Assembly: GCF_900114485.1 (NCBI RefSeq)
Contig: NZ_FOTF01000004.1
Span: 62,001 to 126,000, forward strand
Direction: 5' to 3'
From: Loktanella salsilacus
GTDB lineage: Bacteria; Pseudomonadota; Alphaproteobacteria; Rhodobacterales; Rhodobacteraceae
DNA length: 64,000 nt
Position numbers and translations under genes: made by a program. Under the pieces are notes generated by a model. It was not told where the DNA came from and searched no databases. It saw only the letters and a list, made by a program, of their open reading frames with translations. This document shows positions 19,039 to 28,609 of the stretch, piece after piece (positions within the stretch are counted from its first letter, which is position 1; every line of letters starts with the position of its first letter).

Positions 19039-19056
19039 TTCGGACGCAGGAGAGAT

Positions 19057-20190
19057 ATGATGGCACGGATCAGGCTTGGCATGGTGGGCGGGGGCAAGGA
19101 TGCCTTTATCGGGGCGGTGCATCGCTATGCGGCGCGGCTGGATGATCGGTTCGATTTGGTGGCGGGGGCTTTGTCGTCGACACCGGAAAAGTCGATGGAA
19201 TCCGGGCGGGCTTTGGGATTGGCCGAGGACCGGATTTATCCTGATTTCGACACGATGGCCGTAGCAGAGGCGGCCCGCGATGATGGGGTCGAGGCGGTTG
19301 CGATTGTGACGCCGAACCACATGCACGCGCCCGCCGCCAAAGCGTTCCTGTCGCGCGGCATCCATGTGATTTGCGACAAGCCGCTGACGGCAACGTTGGA
19401 CGAGGCAAAGGAGTTGGTCGCGGTGGCCGAAGCATCGGACGCGCTGTTTGTGCTGACGCATAATTACACCGGCTATCCCCTGATGCGCCACGCGCGGCAA
19501 ATGGTGGCAGATGGCAAGCTGGGCAATATTCGCGTTGTGCAGGTCGAATACGCACAGGACTGGCTGACCGAAGAGGCGGACGCGGACAACAAGCAGGCGG
19601 GCTGGCGGACGGATCCGGCGCGATCGGGCGCTGGCGGGTCCACCGGTGATATCGGCACGCATGCCTATAACCTTGCCTGTTTTGTGTCTGGGCTGACGCT
19701 GGATAGTCTGGCGGCGGATTTGCAAAGCTTTGTGCTGGGGCGGCGTGTTGATGACAACGGGCATGTGCTGCTGCGCTTCAAGGGCGGTGCGCGGGGGATG
19801 CTGTGGTGTTCACAGGTGGCACCGGGCAATGAAAACCGGCTAACGCTGCGGATTTATGGCGACAAGGGTGGGCTGTCTTGGGGGCAAGAGAACCCTAATG
19901 TGATGGAATATACGCCCTTTGGACAACCAACGCAGATCCTGACGCGCAACGGGGCCTCTGGTGCGCAAGACGGCGTGCGTATTCCGGGCGGCCATCCAGA
20001 GGGGTATCTGGAAGGGTTTGCGAATATCTACGTCGCGGCTGCTGACGCAATTGAGGCAGCGCGCACCGGGCGCAAAAGTGATGCGCTTTATCCGACTGTG
20101 CGTGACGGTCTGGCCGGGGTCATGTTTGTTGATGCCTGTGTCAGGTCATCTGCAAATGATGCTGCCTGGGTATCAGTCGCGGATCAGTGA
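19057..20190 (+). CDS. Gfo/Idh/MocA-family oxidoreductase
   Basis: A 377-residue NAD(P)-dependent oxidoreductase. The nucleotide-binding motif is [12 protein letters not shown] near residue 8, and the catalytic Lys is in CDKPLTATL near residue 108. The C-terminal domain has [13 protein letters not shown], a sugar-binding segment of this family. It is the last gene of the sugar locus and its 3' end overlaps the convergent response-regulator gene by 7 bases. Two adjacent ATGs (19057, 19060) could start it. Substrate unknown, probably a pentose or hexose derivative. Confidence 0.87.
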   Translation: MMARIRLGMVGGGKDAFIGAVHRYAARLDDRFDLVAGALSSTPEKSMESGRALGLAEDRIYPDFDTMAVAEAARDDGVEAVAIVTPNHMHAPAAKAFLSRGIHVICDKPLTATLDEAKELVAVAEASDALFVLTHNYTGYPLMRHARQMVADGKLGNIRVVQVEYAQDWLTEEADADNKQAGWRTDPARSGAGGSTGDIGTHAYNLACFVSGLTLDSLAADLQSFVLGRRVDDNGHVLLRFKGGARGMLWCSQVAPGNENRLTLRIYGDKGGLSWGQENPNVMEYTPFGQPTQILTRNGASGAQDGVRIPGGHPEGYLEGFANIYVAAADAIEAARTGRKSDALYPTVRDGLAGVMFVDACVRSSANDAAWVSVADQ

Positions 20191-20558
20191 TCCGTCTTTT
20201 CGGCCGCGAAAGCGGCCGAAATATCCGACAGCTGAAACGGCTTTTCGATCAGTTGAAACGAGTCGATCTTGGAAATCTCGTGACGGTTATAGCCAGAGGC
20301 AAAGACGACATGCGTCCCGCGTTCGGCTAGCATCAGACCCAGCGCTAGACTGTTTTCGCCGTTGCCGAGGTTCATGTCCAGCAACGCAAAATCAAACGAT
20401 GTAGTTTCGCACTTTGCCATCGCAGCCGGCAGGTTATGCGCCATATGAACGTCGAACCCTAGTTCGTGTTCTAGCCCGTCAGACACATCCAGAGCGACGA
20501 TCACCTCATCCTCGACATATAGCAGTTTAGATTTCGAGGGAGTTGAACAGTGATTCAT
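20184..20558 (-). CDS. Single-domain response regulator
   Basis: A 124-residue receiver domain without an output domain. Visible are the acidic pair in LLYVEDE, the phosphoacceptor Asp in FALLDMNLG, the Ser in FASGY and the conserved Lys in IEKPF. The ATG at 20558 is preferred over a TTG at 20570. It overlaps the 3' end of the HWE-kinase gene by 32 bases, so the two are co-translated and the regulator is its likely partner. Lacking an effector domain, it may pass the phosphate on or compete for it. Confidence 0.9.
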   Translation of the reverse strand: MNHCSTPSKSKLLYVEDEVIVALDVSDGLEHELGFDVHMAHNLPAAMAKCETTSFDFALLDMNLGNGENSLALGLMLAERGTHVVFASGYNRHEISKIDSFQLIEKPFQLSDISAAFAAEKTDH

Positions 20559-23500
20559 GAGGGATCTCAATTAGCGCATTTACCGGTATTTGGAGAACGC
20601 ACCGCAAACCTTCTGGTTCCCAATGAAATTCAACATTTCCATTTAGACTGCCGGTGATAGTGGATTTGATCAGTTGAGTGCCAAAGCCATCGTCACCGCT
20701 GACCGTTGGGGCGGGACCACCCGTTTCTGTCCAAGTAAAGATGTAGGTGTCGGACTCGCCATCGTCTTGGCGCAGCCAATTAAGTCTAACCTTGCCCTGG
20801 GGATTTGAGAACGCACCATATTTTGCGGCGTTCGTGGCCAGTTCATGCACTGCCATGCCCAGCGATAGGGCCGCGCGAGCGTTGACGATAATCTCTGGGC
20901 CTTTCAGTTCGACGCGGTCCGCGCCGTAGACCGCAGTTAGTTCGGGGGCAAGGATCTGGCTAAGGTTCGCAGAGGCCCAGTTCGACTGGGTCAGCAGTTT
21001 GTGCGTCTGCGCGAGCGCCTGAATGCGGCGGGCGAGCGCGGTAAACACATCGCGGTCCACCGTGGCATCGCGGCTGGCACGGGACACAAGCGCCAGCACA
21101 TTTGCCAGCATATTTTTCACGCGGTGCTGCAGTTCCTGCATCACACGGCGCAGTTCAAACTGCAGCTGCACTTGTTCGGTGATGTCGCGAACGTTCAGTC
21201 CTACGCCTGTCAGGCCCCCATCGTGAAATACCGGATACCAATCCGTTTCCCAGACCCGTTCTTGTCCGGGGTTGTCGGCTGTGCCGCCGCGCAACTGCTT
21301 GTTTTCGATGCGCGTGCGGTTGTCCAGAACTTCGCGTGCGATCGGCTCAATCACATCACGCAGCGCGGGTGACATAGAACCCAGTGTTTTGCCGATCAGC
21401 TCGTCCACCTCGAACCCTGCGATTTTCGCAAGGCGTTCGTTGGCGCGCATATAAACTAGATCATGGCTGAGCATGCCCATCGCGAGGGGGCTGCCATTAT
21501 ACAGGTCTTCAATCTCGGCCAGACGCTGGACCGACAGGCCGCGCTGATGCTCTGCCTCTTGGGCAAGGACGCGCAATTCGGTGACATCGAATAGCGACAG
21601 CACGATCCCGCCTTGGGTCGATCGGTCGGATTCAAACGGGACGATCCGGGCGCGAAAGGCTTGACCGTTACGGCTGTCATAATCCGTTTCGATCATGGTC
21701 TGCGTTTCCAGCACCTTGCGGCAATCATCAAGGATGGCAAAGACATCAAGGTCCGACCCGATGTCATCTAGGGGCCGCCCAACGTCGCCCGACACAAAGC
21801 GGAATTGATTGCGCGCTTCTGGCGTAAACCGACGTAGGCGCAGTTTACTGTCGAGGAAGATGGTGCTGATTTTGCTGCTGGCGATAAAGTTTGCCATATC
21901 GGCATGAGCATCGCGAATTTCGGCAATCTTGGCGTTCAACTCGTCATTGGTGGTCGTCAGCTCTTCATTCGCGGATTGAAGCTCTTCGTTCATCGACATC
22001 ATTTCCTCGTTAGAGCTTTTCAGCTCTTCGTTCGAGGTCTCAAGCTTTTCAGTCGCACTGGTTAGCTGCCCGCGCACGTCGTCCAGCTCTGACTCTAGCT
22101 GACGCAGGTATTCTTCATTGTCTTGTCCGACCATCTGACTTGTGAGTGCAGCGTCGACGTCGTCAGTCGCGAGCGCCTCGAATGCGATCAGGATCTGGCG
22201 GTCATCGGTTTTACGGCCGGTGATGCGTAGCCGCACGGGCTTGTCGTCTAGCGCGCCGCTAAAGGTAATGGATTGATTTTGATCAAGCTTTTGATCCAGC
22301 CGTAAAAGCCGCGCAAGTGTGGTGTTCAGCTCGGGTCGGATCAATTTCAGGATCGACAGTTGCGGACGTCCCGCGCCGACTTGCAGGTATTTGCTGGCTT
22401 TTTCAGAGGTATAAAGCAGATCGCCCTGCATGGTCAGAACCATATAAGGCGGCGCAAAATGTTGCATCAACTCGGGTGCGCCGGGGGCCGTTTCAGGCTG
22501 CGTCACGGAAGACAGATTGTTATCGTTTGCCTTGTCAAAGATGCCATCTGCTGCGCGCAATTCCAGCCGGGACGGTGGCCCGGGCATGCGGCGAAAGATG
22601 TGGTGGTTACGCGATGTTTCTTCGAACAAGTCATGGACGCGGGGGATGCTTTCGCTGTTTCCCAAAACCAAAATGCCATTTTCACGCAGGCTGTAGTGGA
22701 ACGCCTTCGCGACGGAATCCTGCAACGACGTCTGAAAATAGATCATGACATTCCGGCACGACAGCAGATCGATCTGCGAAAATGGCGGATCTTTGATCAG
22801 GCTTTGGTTGGAAAATCGGATGATATTGCGCAGCCGCTCGTTGACGGAATATCCATTCGCATTGGGTCTGAAGTATTTCTGCACCAAGTCAGTTGGCATG
22901 TGACTGACGTTTTCCGTGCTGTAGTGTCCCGCACGTGCGACGCGCAGCGCGCCTTCATCGATGTCGGTGCCAAAAATTGACAGGGACGGCCAGACGTTCA
23001 GCCGTTCCATCACCTCTAGCAGGGCGATCCCATAGCTATAGGCTTCTTCGCCGGTCGCGCAGCCGGCCACCCAGATGCGCAGATCGCCCTCGCTGCCTGC
23101 GCGCGCGATCAAATCGGGCAGGGTGACATCGCGCAACTCTCTGAATGTGTCTTCGTCGCGAAAGAAGCTGGTGACGTTGATCAAAATGCTATCGAACAGC
23201 AGGTCAGCCTCTCTTGGATCGTCGATCAGATAGCGCAGATATTCCGACGCGCGTTCCTGCCCAAGGATCGACATGCGCACGGCAATGCGGCGCAGTAGCG
23301 TGCCGGGTTTGTATTCGGTGAAGTCATGCCCGACGCGGTGGCGCAGGTGACGCATCACGCGCTGGATAAAGTCACTATCCGATGGCTCTTCGATGGCAAA
23401 GTTCTGGATGCGGGCAAAGAAGTCTTCGAGGACAGGCGCGATTTCGGCGACGGGTAGGATTAGGTCGCAGGCCCCGGTCGCAATCGCGTTGCGCGGCATG

Positions 23501-24006
23501 CCATCGTACTTCGCCTCTTCGGGGCGCTGGACCAGTACGAGGCCGCCGTTATTCTTAATGTCACTGATCCCGACGCTATTATCGCTGCCGGTGCCTGACA
23601 GGATAATTCCGACCGCATTCAGGCCAGAATGCCGCGCGAGTGAAATCAGGAAGTCGTCGATAGGCCGTCGTACGCCGCGCGGCTCTTGAAACTTTTCAGT
23701 GTGAAAGCGGCTATCCGCGATCGTCAAAATATCGCCCGGCGCAATCAGATAAATGTGCCCTTCGTGGACGGGGCAACCCTCGTAGGCGGTCACGACGGGG
23801 CTCTTGGTTTGTCGGCTTAGCAGTTCCTGCATCAGGCTGTCGTGATGCGGGTCTAGATGCTGCACGATGACGATTGCCATTCTGTGCTGATCGGGCAGAT
23901 ATTCCAGCAGACCTTGGATCGCCTCAAGCCCCCCGGCAGAGGCACCGATGCCGACAATGATCAAGCCGTCGTGGTCAGTGGTCGTTTGGTCAGTCAGGCG
24001 CGTCAT
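20527..24006 (-). CDS. CheB-CheR-PAS-HWE histidine kinase fusion
   Basis: A 1159-residue cytoplasmic fusion. The N-terminal CheB-like methylesterase (about 14-195) keeps catalytic Ser23, His50 and Asp142. A CheR-like methyltransferase follows (about 210-470, with WVAGCATGEEAYSYG and FGTDIDEGAL). A coiled coil rich in NEEL/SNEE repeats spans about 635-710, then two PAS domains (about 715-830 and 850-960). The end is an HWE-type kinase with phosphoacceptor His in LQHRVKN, the N-box HELATNAAKYGA and the TWTE of the HWE motif. The PAS domains lack the LOV cysteine. It is divergent from a LOV protein and coupled to a receiver protein. The ligand and methylation target are unknown. Confidence 0.93.
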   Translation of the reverse strand: MTRLTDQTTTDHDGLIIVGIGASAGGLEAIQGLLEYLPDQHRMAIVIVQHLDPHHDSLMQELLSRQTKSPVVTAYEGCPVHEGHIYLIAPGDILTIADSRFHTEKFQEPRGVRRPIDDFLISLARHSGLNAVGIILSGTGSDNSVGISDIKNNGGLVLVQRPEEAKYDGMPRNAIATGACDLILPVAEIAPVLEDFFARIQNFAIEEPSDSDFIQRVMRHLRHRVGHDFTEYKPGTLLRRIAVRMSILGQERASEYLRYLIDDPREADLLFDSILINVTSFFRDEDTFRELRDVTLPDLIARAGSEGDLRIWVAGCATGEEAYSYGIALLEVMERLNVWPSLSIFGTDIDEGALRVARAGHYSTENVSHMPTDLVQKYFRPNANGYSVNERLRNIIRFSNQSLIKDPPFSQIDLLSCRNVMIYFQTSLQDSVAKAFHYSLRENGILVLGNSESIPRVHDLFEETSRNHHIFRRMPGPPSRLELRAADGIFDKANDNNLSSVTQPETAPGAPELMQHFAPPYMVLTMQGDLLYTSEKASKYLQVGAGRPQLSILKLIRPELNTTLARLLRLDQKLDQNQSITFSGALDDKPVRLRITGRKTDDRQILIAFEALATDDVDAALTSQMVGQDNEEYLRQLESELDDVRGQLTSATEKLETSNEELKSSNEEMMSMNEELQSANEELTTTNDELNAKIAEIRDAHADMANFIASSKISTIFLDSKLRLRRFTPEARNQFRFVSGDVGRPLDDIGSDLDVFAILDDCRKVLETQTMIETDYDSRNGQAFRARIVPFESDRSTQGGIVLSLFDVTELRVLAQEAEHQRGLSVQRLAEIEDLYNGSPLAMGMLSHDLVYMRANERLAKIAGFEVDELIGKTLGSMSPALRDVIEPIAREVLDNRTRIENKQLRGGTADNPGQERVWETDWYPVFHDGGLTGVGLNVRDITEQVQLQFELRRVMQELQHRVKNMLANVLALVSRASRDATVDRDVFTALARRIQALAQTHKLLTQSNWASANLSQILAPELTAVYGADRVELKGPEIIVNARAALSLGMAVHELATNAAKYGAFSNPQGKVRLNWLRQDDGESDTYIFTWTETGGPAPTVSGDDGFGTQLIKSTITGSLNGNVEFHWEPEGLRCVLQIPVNALIEIPHESLFNSLEI

Positions 24007-24088
24007 GTCTGGTTCCGGTCGGGTGCATTCGTTAAGCTGGGTACATAAACCATAGAGGCGTTCGGTCTAGGGGCTTGGAAGTAACAAC

Positions 24089-24610
24089 ATGACGCAGCTG
24101 AATATGACCGAAGTCGCGAAGCGGCTGGATGGTGCCAACATCCCGCTGACGATTGCCGATGCAACACGTCCCGATATGCCGCTTTGCTACGTCAATCCCG
24201 CATTTTGTACCGCGACAGGCTATGATTCAGAGCAGGTTATCGGCAAGAACTGCCGGTTTTTGCAGGGCGATTTGGACAACGACACCGCTCGGCTAAAAAT
24301 GCGCCGCGGGCTGGCGCAAAGAACCGGATTTCAGGTCGTGTTCCGCAACAAACGTGCCGATGGCAGCACGTTTGACAACCTTGTGATCATTGAGCCGCTG
24401 ACAGATGCAGAAGGGGAACTGCTTTATGTCGTTGGATCGCAATTCGTCCTGAAGGACGGCATGCAGGCGGAACAGACGAACAGCGCTGGGCAAGGCATCG
24501 TGCGTGAAATCGACAAGCTGTTGCAGTTAAACGAACGCCTGCGCGCGACATCGCGACAGGCGCTGGCGCGGTCAATGGCCGCGTCCGTTAAACTGTGGCT
24601 GGAACGCTAA
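24089..24610 (+). CDS. Short LOV-domain blue-light photoreceptor
   Basis: A 173-residue protein made of one LOV (PAS-type) domain and a C-terminal helical tail. The flavin-adduct cysteine is Cys55 in GKNCRFLQG, the diagnostic LOV motif, and the flavin-contacting Asn in FDNLVIIEPL and Gln in VVGSQF are present. It should bind FMN and form a blue-light adduct. There is no output domain, as in short LOV proteins such as the one from Dinoroseobacter. GGAAG precedes the ATG. It is divergent from the CheB-CheR-HWE kinase, which may be its signalling partner. Its stop overlaps the convergent Anbu gene by 4 bases. Confidence 0.92.
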   Translation: MTQLNMTEVAKRLDGANIPLTIADATRPDMPLCYVNPAFCTATGYDSEQVIGKNCRFLQGDLDNDTARLKMRRGLAQRTGFQVVFRNKRADGSTFDNLVIIEPLTDAEGELLYVVGSQFVLKDGMQAEQTNSAGQGIVREIDKLLQLNERLRATSRQALARSMAASVKLWLER

Positions 24611-25338
24611 AGCTTATACGTCGGAAGAGATACGAAAGCTTCTTTTAACGCATCACCCCAGCCGCTGGAAATCTGATGATAGACCTCGTCGTCAGCTTCG
24701 ACGCGGGCGCGTTTGTGGATTTCAAAAGCGTCTTTTTCGTACAGCACGATGTCAAACGGCAGACCGACAGACAGGTTCGATTTGACCGTTGAATCGAAGG
24801 ACACCAGCAGCAGTTTGACGGTGTCTTCGAACGTCATCTCTGGGTCATAGGCGCGCACAAGGATTGGCTTGCCGTATTTCGTCTCTCCAATCTGAAAGAA
24901 CGGAGTCTCTTCGGTCACTTCGACGAAGTTGCCTTCGGGATAGACCATAAAGATCGTCGGCACGCCGCCAGCGATCTGGCCGCCGACGATGACGGTCGCG
25001 CGGAAATTGCTGCCCGATGTGTCGCCCGTGGGGGACGAATAGGCGATGACCTCTTGCAAGGTCGCGCCGACCAGGCGGGCGACCTGAAACATTGTTGGTT
25101 CGCGCATGATGCTGGGGTCGCGGTCAGCGGCGGATTTTGACCGTTCTTCCAGCAGGGAAATCAGGGATTGCGTCGTCGCAAGGTTGCCGGCGGTCATGAT
25201 CGTGATGACCCGCTCGCCCGGCGCTTCCCATGTAAACATCTTGCGGGTCATGGAAAAGTTGTCGACGCCAGCGTTGGTGCGGGTGTCGGACATGAAGACT
25301 AGGCCGCGGTTTAGACGCAGGCCAACGCAATAGGTCAT
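24607..25338 (-). CDS. Anbu, bacterial proteasome-like peptidase
   Basis: A 243-residue Ntn-hydrolase of the Anbu (ancestral beta subunit) family, related to HslV and 20S proteasome beta subunits. After Met removal, the N-terminal nucleophile would be Thr1 (TYCVGLRLNRGLVF), with Asp17 (MSDTRT) and Lys32 (MTRKMF) at the proteasome positions, so the active site is complete. Anbu forms helical or open-ring oligomers rather than closed barrels and its substrates are unknown. It is the last of five genes in one direction, with transglutaminase, alpha-E and ATP-grasp genes upstream, the typical Anbu neighbourhood. The only other frame over this region is the 4-base overlap with the LOV gene. Confidence 0.93.
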   Translation of the reverse strand: MTYCVGLRLNRGLVFMSDTRTNAGVDNFSMTRKMFTWEAPGERVITIMTAGNLATTQSLISLLEERSKSAADRDPSIMREPTMFQVARLVGATLQEVIAYSSPTGDTSGSNFRATVIVGGQIAGGVPTIFMVYPEGNFVEVTEETPFFQIGETKYGKPILVRAYDPEMTFEDTVKLLLVSFDSTVKSNLSVGLPFDIVLYEKDAFEIHKRARVEADDEVYHQISSGWGDALKEAFVSLPTYKL

Positions 25339-25368
25339 GGGAATTCTCTGATTTAGGTTAAGTCGCTT

Positions 25369-26166
25369 CTACTGCTGGACTTGCAGCGTGACAATCAGCG
25401 ATTCATCCCCGTCGCCCAAGCGCATCCCCTTAACCGGGGCCGCATCGCTTGCGTCGCACCCAATAGCCAAGCGGGCATAGCGTTCATCCGGGCTGATCCC
25501 GTTGGACACATCGAACCCCACCCAACCAAGCGTCGGCAGATGCACCTCTGCCCACGCATGGCTGGCGTCTTGATCAATCCGGTCGTCTAGTTTCAGATAG
25601 CCCGAGACATAGCGCGCAGGAAATCCGGCGTACCGTGCGACAGCGATCATGATATGCGCATGGTCTTGGCACACACCCGCGCCGCCCGTCAGTGCCTGAT
25701 CGGCGGTGGTGTTGGTATAGGTCTGGCCGATCAGATAGGGCACAGCCGCCAAAATTTGGGCTGATAGTGCGTGGCAAGCCCCCAGCGTATCAGTGGCTGA
25801 TTTCAGCGGACGGGCCAGTGCACGGATATCCTTGCTAGGTTTTGTCAGCGCCGTGTCCTGCATGAAATGCCACAACGGTGCAGCGCCATAAACCTTGCCC
25901 ATCACGCCTGCACGGTCATGCGTGCGCACGGTTCCGCTGGCGGTGACGGTCAGTTCGGTCGCACCGCGGTCGGTGTTCACCAGATCGATGACGTTGCCGT
26001 GGTGGTCCTCGCAGGTCAGTTCGATCACGCCGCCATCGACGGTGACTGTCCAGTCCAGCACGGTTTGCATGATGTTCGACTGAGGCCGCAAATGCAGTCG
26101 CTGCAGCGCATAGCTGACGGGCGTGTCATAGGCGTAGCGGGTCGTGTGGGAAATATGCAGGTCCAA
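25369..26166 (-). CDS. Transglutaminase-like cysteine peptidase (Anbu cluster)
   Basis: A 265-residue protein with an N-terminal transglutaminase-associated beta domain and a papain-like core. The catalytic triad is visible: Cys in GGAGVCQDHAH, His in DASHAWAEVHL and Asp in GFDVSNG. Such bacterial members are thought to cleave or form amide bonds. The start is TTG with AGGATA 6-9 bases upstream; no ATG or GTG fits. It follows the alpha-E gene after 8 bases and precedes Anbu by 30, so it is co-transcribed with both. Confidence 0.9.
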   Translation of the reverse strand: MDLHISHTTRYAYDTPVSYALQRLHLRPQSNIMQTVLDWTVTVDGGVIELTCEDHHGNVIDLVNTDRGATELTVTASGTVRTHDRAGVMGKVYGAAPLWHFMQDTALTKPSKDIRALARPLKSATDTLGACHALSAQILAAVPYLIGQTYTNTTADQALTGGAGVCQDHAHIMIAVARYAGFPARYVSGYLKLDDRIDQDASHAWAEVHLPTLGWVGFDVSNGISPDERYARLAIGCDASDAAPVKGMRLGDGDESLIVTLQVQQ

Positions 26167-26174
26167 GGGGTATC

Positions 26175-27116
26175 CTAACCGTAGAACTTGTAATCACGCT
26201 CGATCATTTGGCCGAGGGCATAGTTGTCTTGAATGAAATTCGTGATGAATTCATGCAAACCCTCATCAAAGATCGAGGCGATGTCCCGCTCTTTCAGCTT
26301 TTTCAGCATCAGCTCGGCATGGTCATGGCAGGCGTGACGCTCGCCATATTCGTCGGCCAGATAGTTCAGGTTTTCGACGGTTGTTGCCATGGAAAACACC
26401 AGCGACCGGGGTAGGCGGCGATCAAGGATCAGGAACCGCGCGACGCCAGCGGCTGTCATCTCGTCCTCGTCCAGCCAGCGAAAGGCCCGGTGTGCGGATA
26501 CGGACCGCAGGATGGTTTCCCACTGCACGTTATCTAAGGACGATCCGACAAAGCTGCTGGACGGCAGCAGGGTGTAATATTTTACGTCGATGATCCGCGC
26601 CGTGTTGTCAGCGCGTTCGATAAAGGTGCCGATGCGGGCAAAGTCGTAAATATCATTGCGCAGCATCGTGCCGTGCAACGCGCCGCGCACGATGGCGGAT
26701 TGCTGGCGGATACTGTCCAGAACGCGGGGCAGTTCGGTTTCCTTGACCGGGCGCTTTAGCAGATCCTGAATCGTCATCCAGCTATCGTTAACGGCGGTCC
26801 AGACCTCTGACGTGAGCGCGGTGCGCACCAACCGCGCATTGTCGCGGGCCGATTTTGTCACCGAATAGACCGACGACATGTTGTCTTTGTCGCGCAGCAA
26901 ATAGTCGATCACATCGGTGGCGTTAAAGGTGTCGTGCTTTTCGTGGTAGCGGGTCGCGACGCCTGCGGTGGTGGCAACGGATTCCCATTCGGTGCTCGCG
27001 TCAGTGGACCGGGTCAATGCAATGCGAAAGCCAGCCTCGACCAAGCGTGCGGTGTTTTCGGCGCGTTCCAGAAAGCGAAACATCCAGAACAGGCCGCCTG
27101 CGGTTTTTCCCAGCAT
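26175..27116 (-). CDS. Alpha-E domain protein (DUF403)
   Basis: A 313-residue all-helical alpha-E protein, starting with the family hallmark KTAGGLFWMFRFLERAENTARL and carrying the IERADNTARI segment near residue 168. Alpha-E proteins are of unknown mechanism and occur with circularly permuted ATP-grasp proteins and transglutaminases. It lies 3 bases after the ATP-grasp stop and 8 bases before the transglutaminase, so it is in the same operon. A role as partner or scaffold of the ATP-grasp enzyme is inferred from this conserved linkage. Confidence 0.92.
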   Translation of the reverse strand: MLGKTAGGLFWMFRFLERAENTARLVEAGFRIALTRSTDASTEWESVATTAGVATRYHEKHDTFNATDVIDYLLRDKDNMSSVYSVTKSARDNARLVRTALTSEVWTAVNDSWMTIQDLLKRPVKETELPRVLDSIRQQSAIVRGALHGTMLRNDIYDFARIGTFIERADNTARIIDVKYYTLLPSSSFVGSSLDNVQWETILRSVSAHRAFRWLDEDEMTAAGVARFLILDRRLPRSLVFSMATTVENLNYLADEYGERHACHDHAELMLKKLKERDIASIFDEGLHEFITNFIQDNYALGQMIERDYKFYG

Positions 27117-27119
27117 AGT

Positions 27120-28547
27120 TTAGTCCTCCAGCACCCAAGTATCCTTGGTGCCGCCTCCTTGGCTGGAATTGACGACAAGCGATCCTTCGGTCAGCGCAAC
27201 GCGCGTCAGGCCGCCGGGCGTGATGTCGACGCCATCAGGCGACACCAGCACGTAGGGGCGCAGGTCAACGTGGCGCGGAGCAAGGCCCTTTTTCACCATG
27301 ATGGGCACAGTCGACAGCGACAGCGTGGGTTGAGCGATATAGTTGCTGGGCCGGGCGCGCAGCTTGTCAGCGAAATCAGCGAGCTCTTTTTTGCTGGCGG
27401 CGGGGCCGACTAACATGCCGTAACCGCCCGATCCGTGGACTTCTTTCACAACCAGCTCTGCCAGATTATCGAGCACGTATTTCAAGCTATCCTGCTCGCC
27501 GCAGCGGAACGTCTCGACGTTTTTCAGGATCGCTTTTTCACCGGTATAGAATTCAATGATATCGGGCATATAGCTATAGATCGCCTTGTCGTCGGCGACC
27601 CCCGTGCCCGGTGCATTGGCGATGGTGATATTGCCGGCGCGGTAGACGTCCATAATGCCCGGCACGCCCAGCATCGACTTGGGATTGAACGTCAGCGGGT
27701 CAAGGAATTCATCATCGACCCGGCGATACAGCACGTCAATTTGCTTGTAGCCGCGGGTCGTGCGCATGGCGATGTGCCCGTCCACAACGCGCAGGTCGTG
27801 GCCTTCGACCAGCTCTGCCCCCATCTGATCGGCGAGGAATGAATGTTCGTAATAAGCCGAGTTATAAATTCCCGGCGTCAGCACAGCGATCACCGGCTTG
27901 CCACCGCAGGACTTGGGCGCAGATGCCGCAAGAGAACGGCGCAGATTCTTCGGGTAATCGCTGACGGGCCGCACTTTGATGCGGCTGAACAACTCTGGGA
28001 ACATCTGCAGCATCGTTTCGCGGTTTTCCAGCATATAGCTGACACCGGACGGCGTGCGTGCGTTGTCTTCTAGGACAAAGAAATCGTCTTCGCCGGTGCG
28101 GACAATATCGGTGCCGACGATATGCGTGTAAACGCCGCCGGGGGGCGAAAAGCCCATCATTTGCGGCAGGAACGCCTCGTTTCTGGCGATCAAATCTATC
28201 GGGATGCGGCCTGCCCGCAGAATTTCTTGGCGGTTGTAGATGTCGTGTAGGAACGCGTTGATGGCACGCACACGCTGTTCGATACCGCGTGACAGCTTCG
28301 TCCATTCGCGCCCCGAAATGATGCGCGGCACCAGATCGAACGGGATTAGCCGCTCTTCGGCGGCCATCTGCCCGTAGACGTTAAAGGTGATGCCGGTACG
28401 CCGAAAGAAGGCTTCGGCCTCTTTGGATTTCTTGGCAAGGCGGCCGGGATCTTGGCCGTCGAACCACGATTTATAATTGGCATAAGGCGGGCGCACCTGA
28501 TCGTCGCCCATCCGCATTTCGTCAAAGTGATCTGGCTTTGTATTCAT
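27120..28547 (-). CDS. Circularly permuted type 2 ATP-grasp protein
   Basis: A 475-residue ATP-grasp protein of the DUF404/DUF407 group, of usual family length. Recognisable segments are DLVPRIISGREW, the nucleotide-site region VLEDNARTPSGVSYMLENR, and the glycine-rich loop VVKEVHGSGGYGML near residue 365. ATP-grasp enzymes join a carboxylate to an amine through an acyl phosphate, so it may synthesise a peptide or tag that the transglutaminases and Anbu then process. Product unknown. It is upstream of and nearly touching the alpha-E gene. Confidence 0.92.
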   Translation of the reverse strand: MNTKPDHFDEMRMGDDQVRPPYANYKSWFDGQDPGRLAKKSKEAEAFFRRTGITFNVYGQMAAEERLIPFDLVPRIISGREWTKLSRGIEQRVRAINAFLHDIYNRQEILRAGRIPIDLIARNEAFLPQMMGFSPPGGVYTHIVGTDIVRTGEDDFFVLEDNARTPSGVSYMLENRETMLQMFPELFSRIKVRPVSDYPKNLRRSLAASAPKSCGGKPVIAVLTPGIYNSAYYEHSFLADQMGAELVEGHDLRVVDGHIAMRTTRGYKQIDVLYRRVDDEFLDPLTFNPKSMLGVPGIMDVYRAGNITIANAPGTGVADDKAIYSYMPDIIEFYTGEKAILKNVETFRCGEQDSLKYVLDNLAELVVKEVHGSGGYGMLVGPAASKKELADFADKLRARPSNYIAQPTLSLSTVPIMVKKGLAPRHVDLRPYVLVSPDGVDITPGGLTRVALTEGSLVVNSSQGGGTKDTWVLED

Positions 28548-28609
28548 GTGACTGAAGCTAACGCTTTCCTAGGATACTGCAAATTATTCAGGCAGGTTCC
28601 GCGGAAAGG

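Noticed and set aside
17919-19097. 392-codon minus-strand ORF
   Set aside because: Antisense shadow of the TIM-barrel gene at 17889; composition is typical of complementary high-GC frames.
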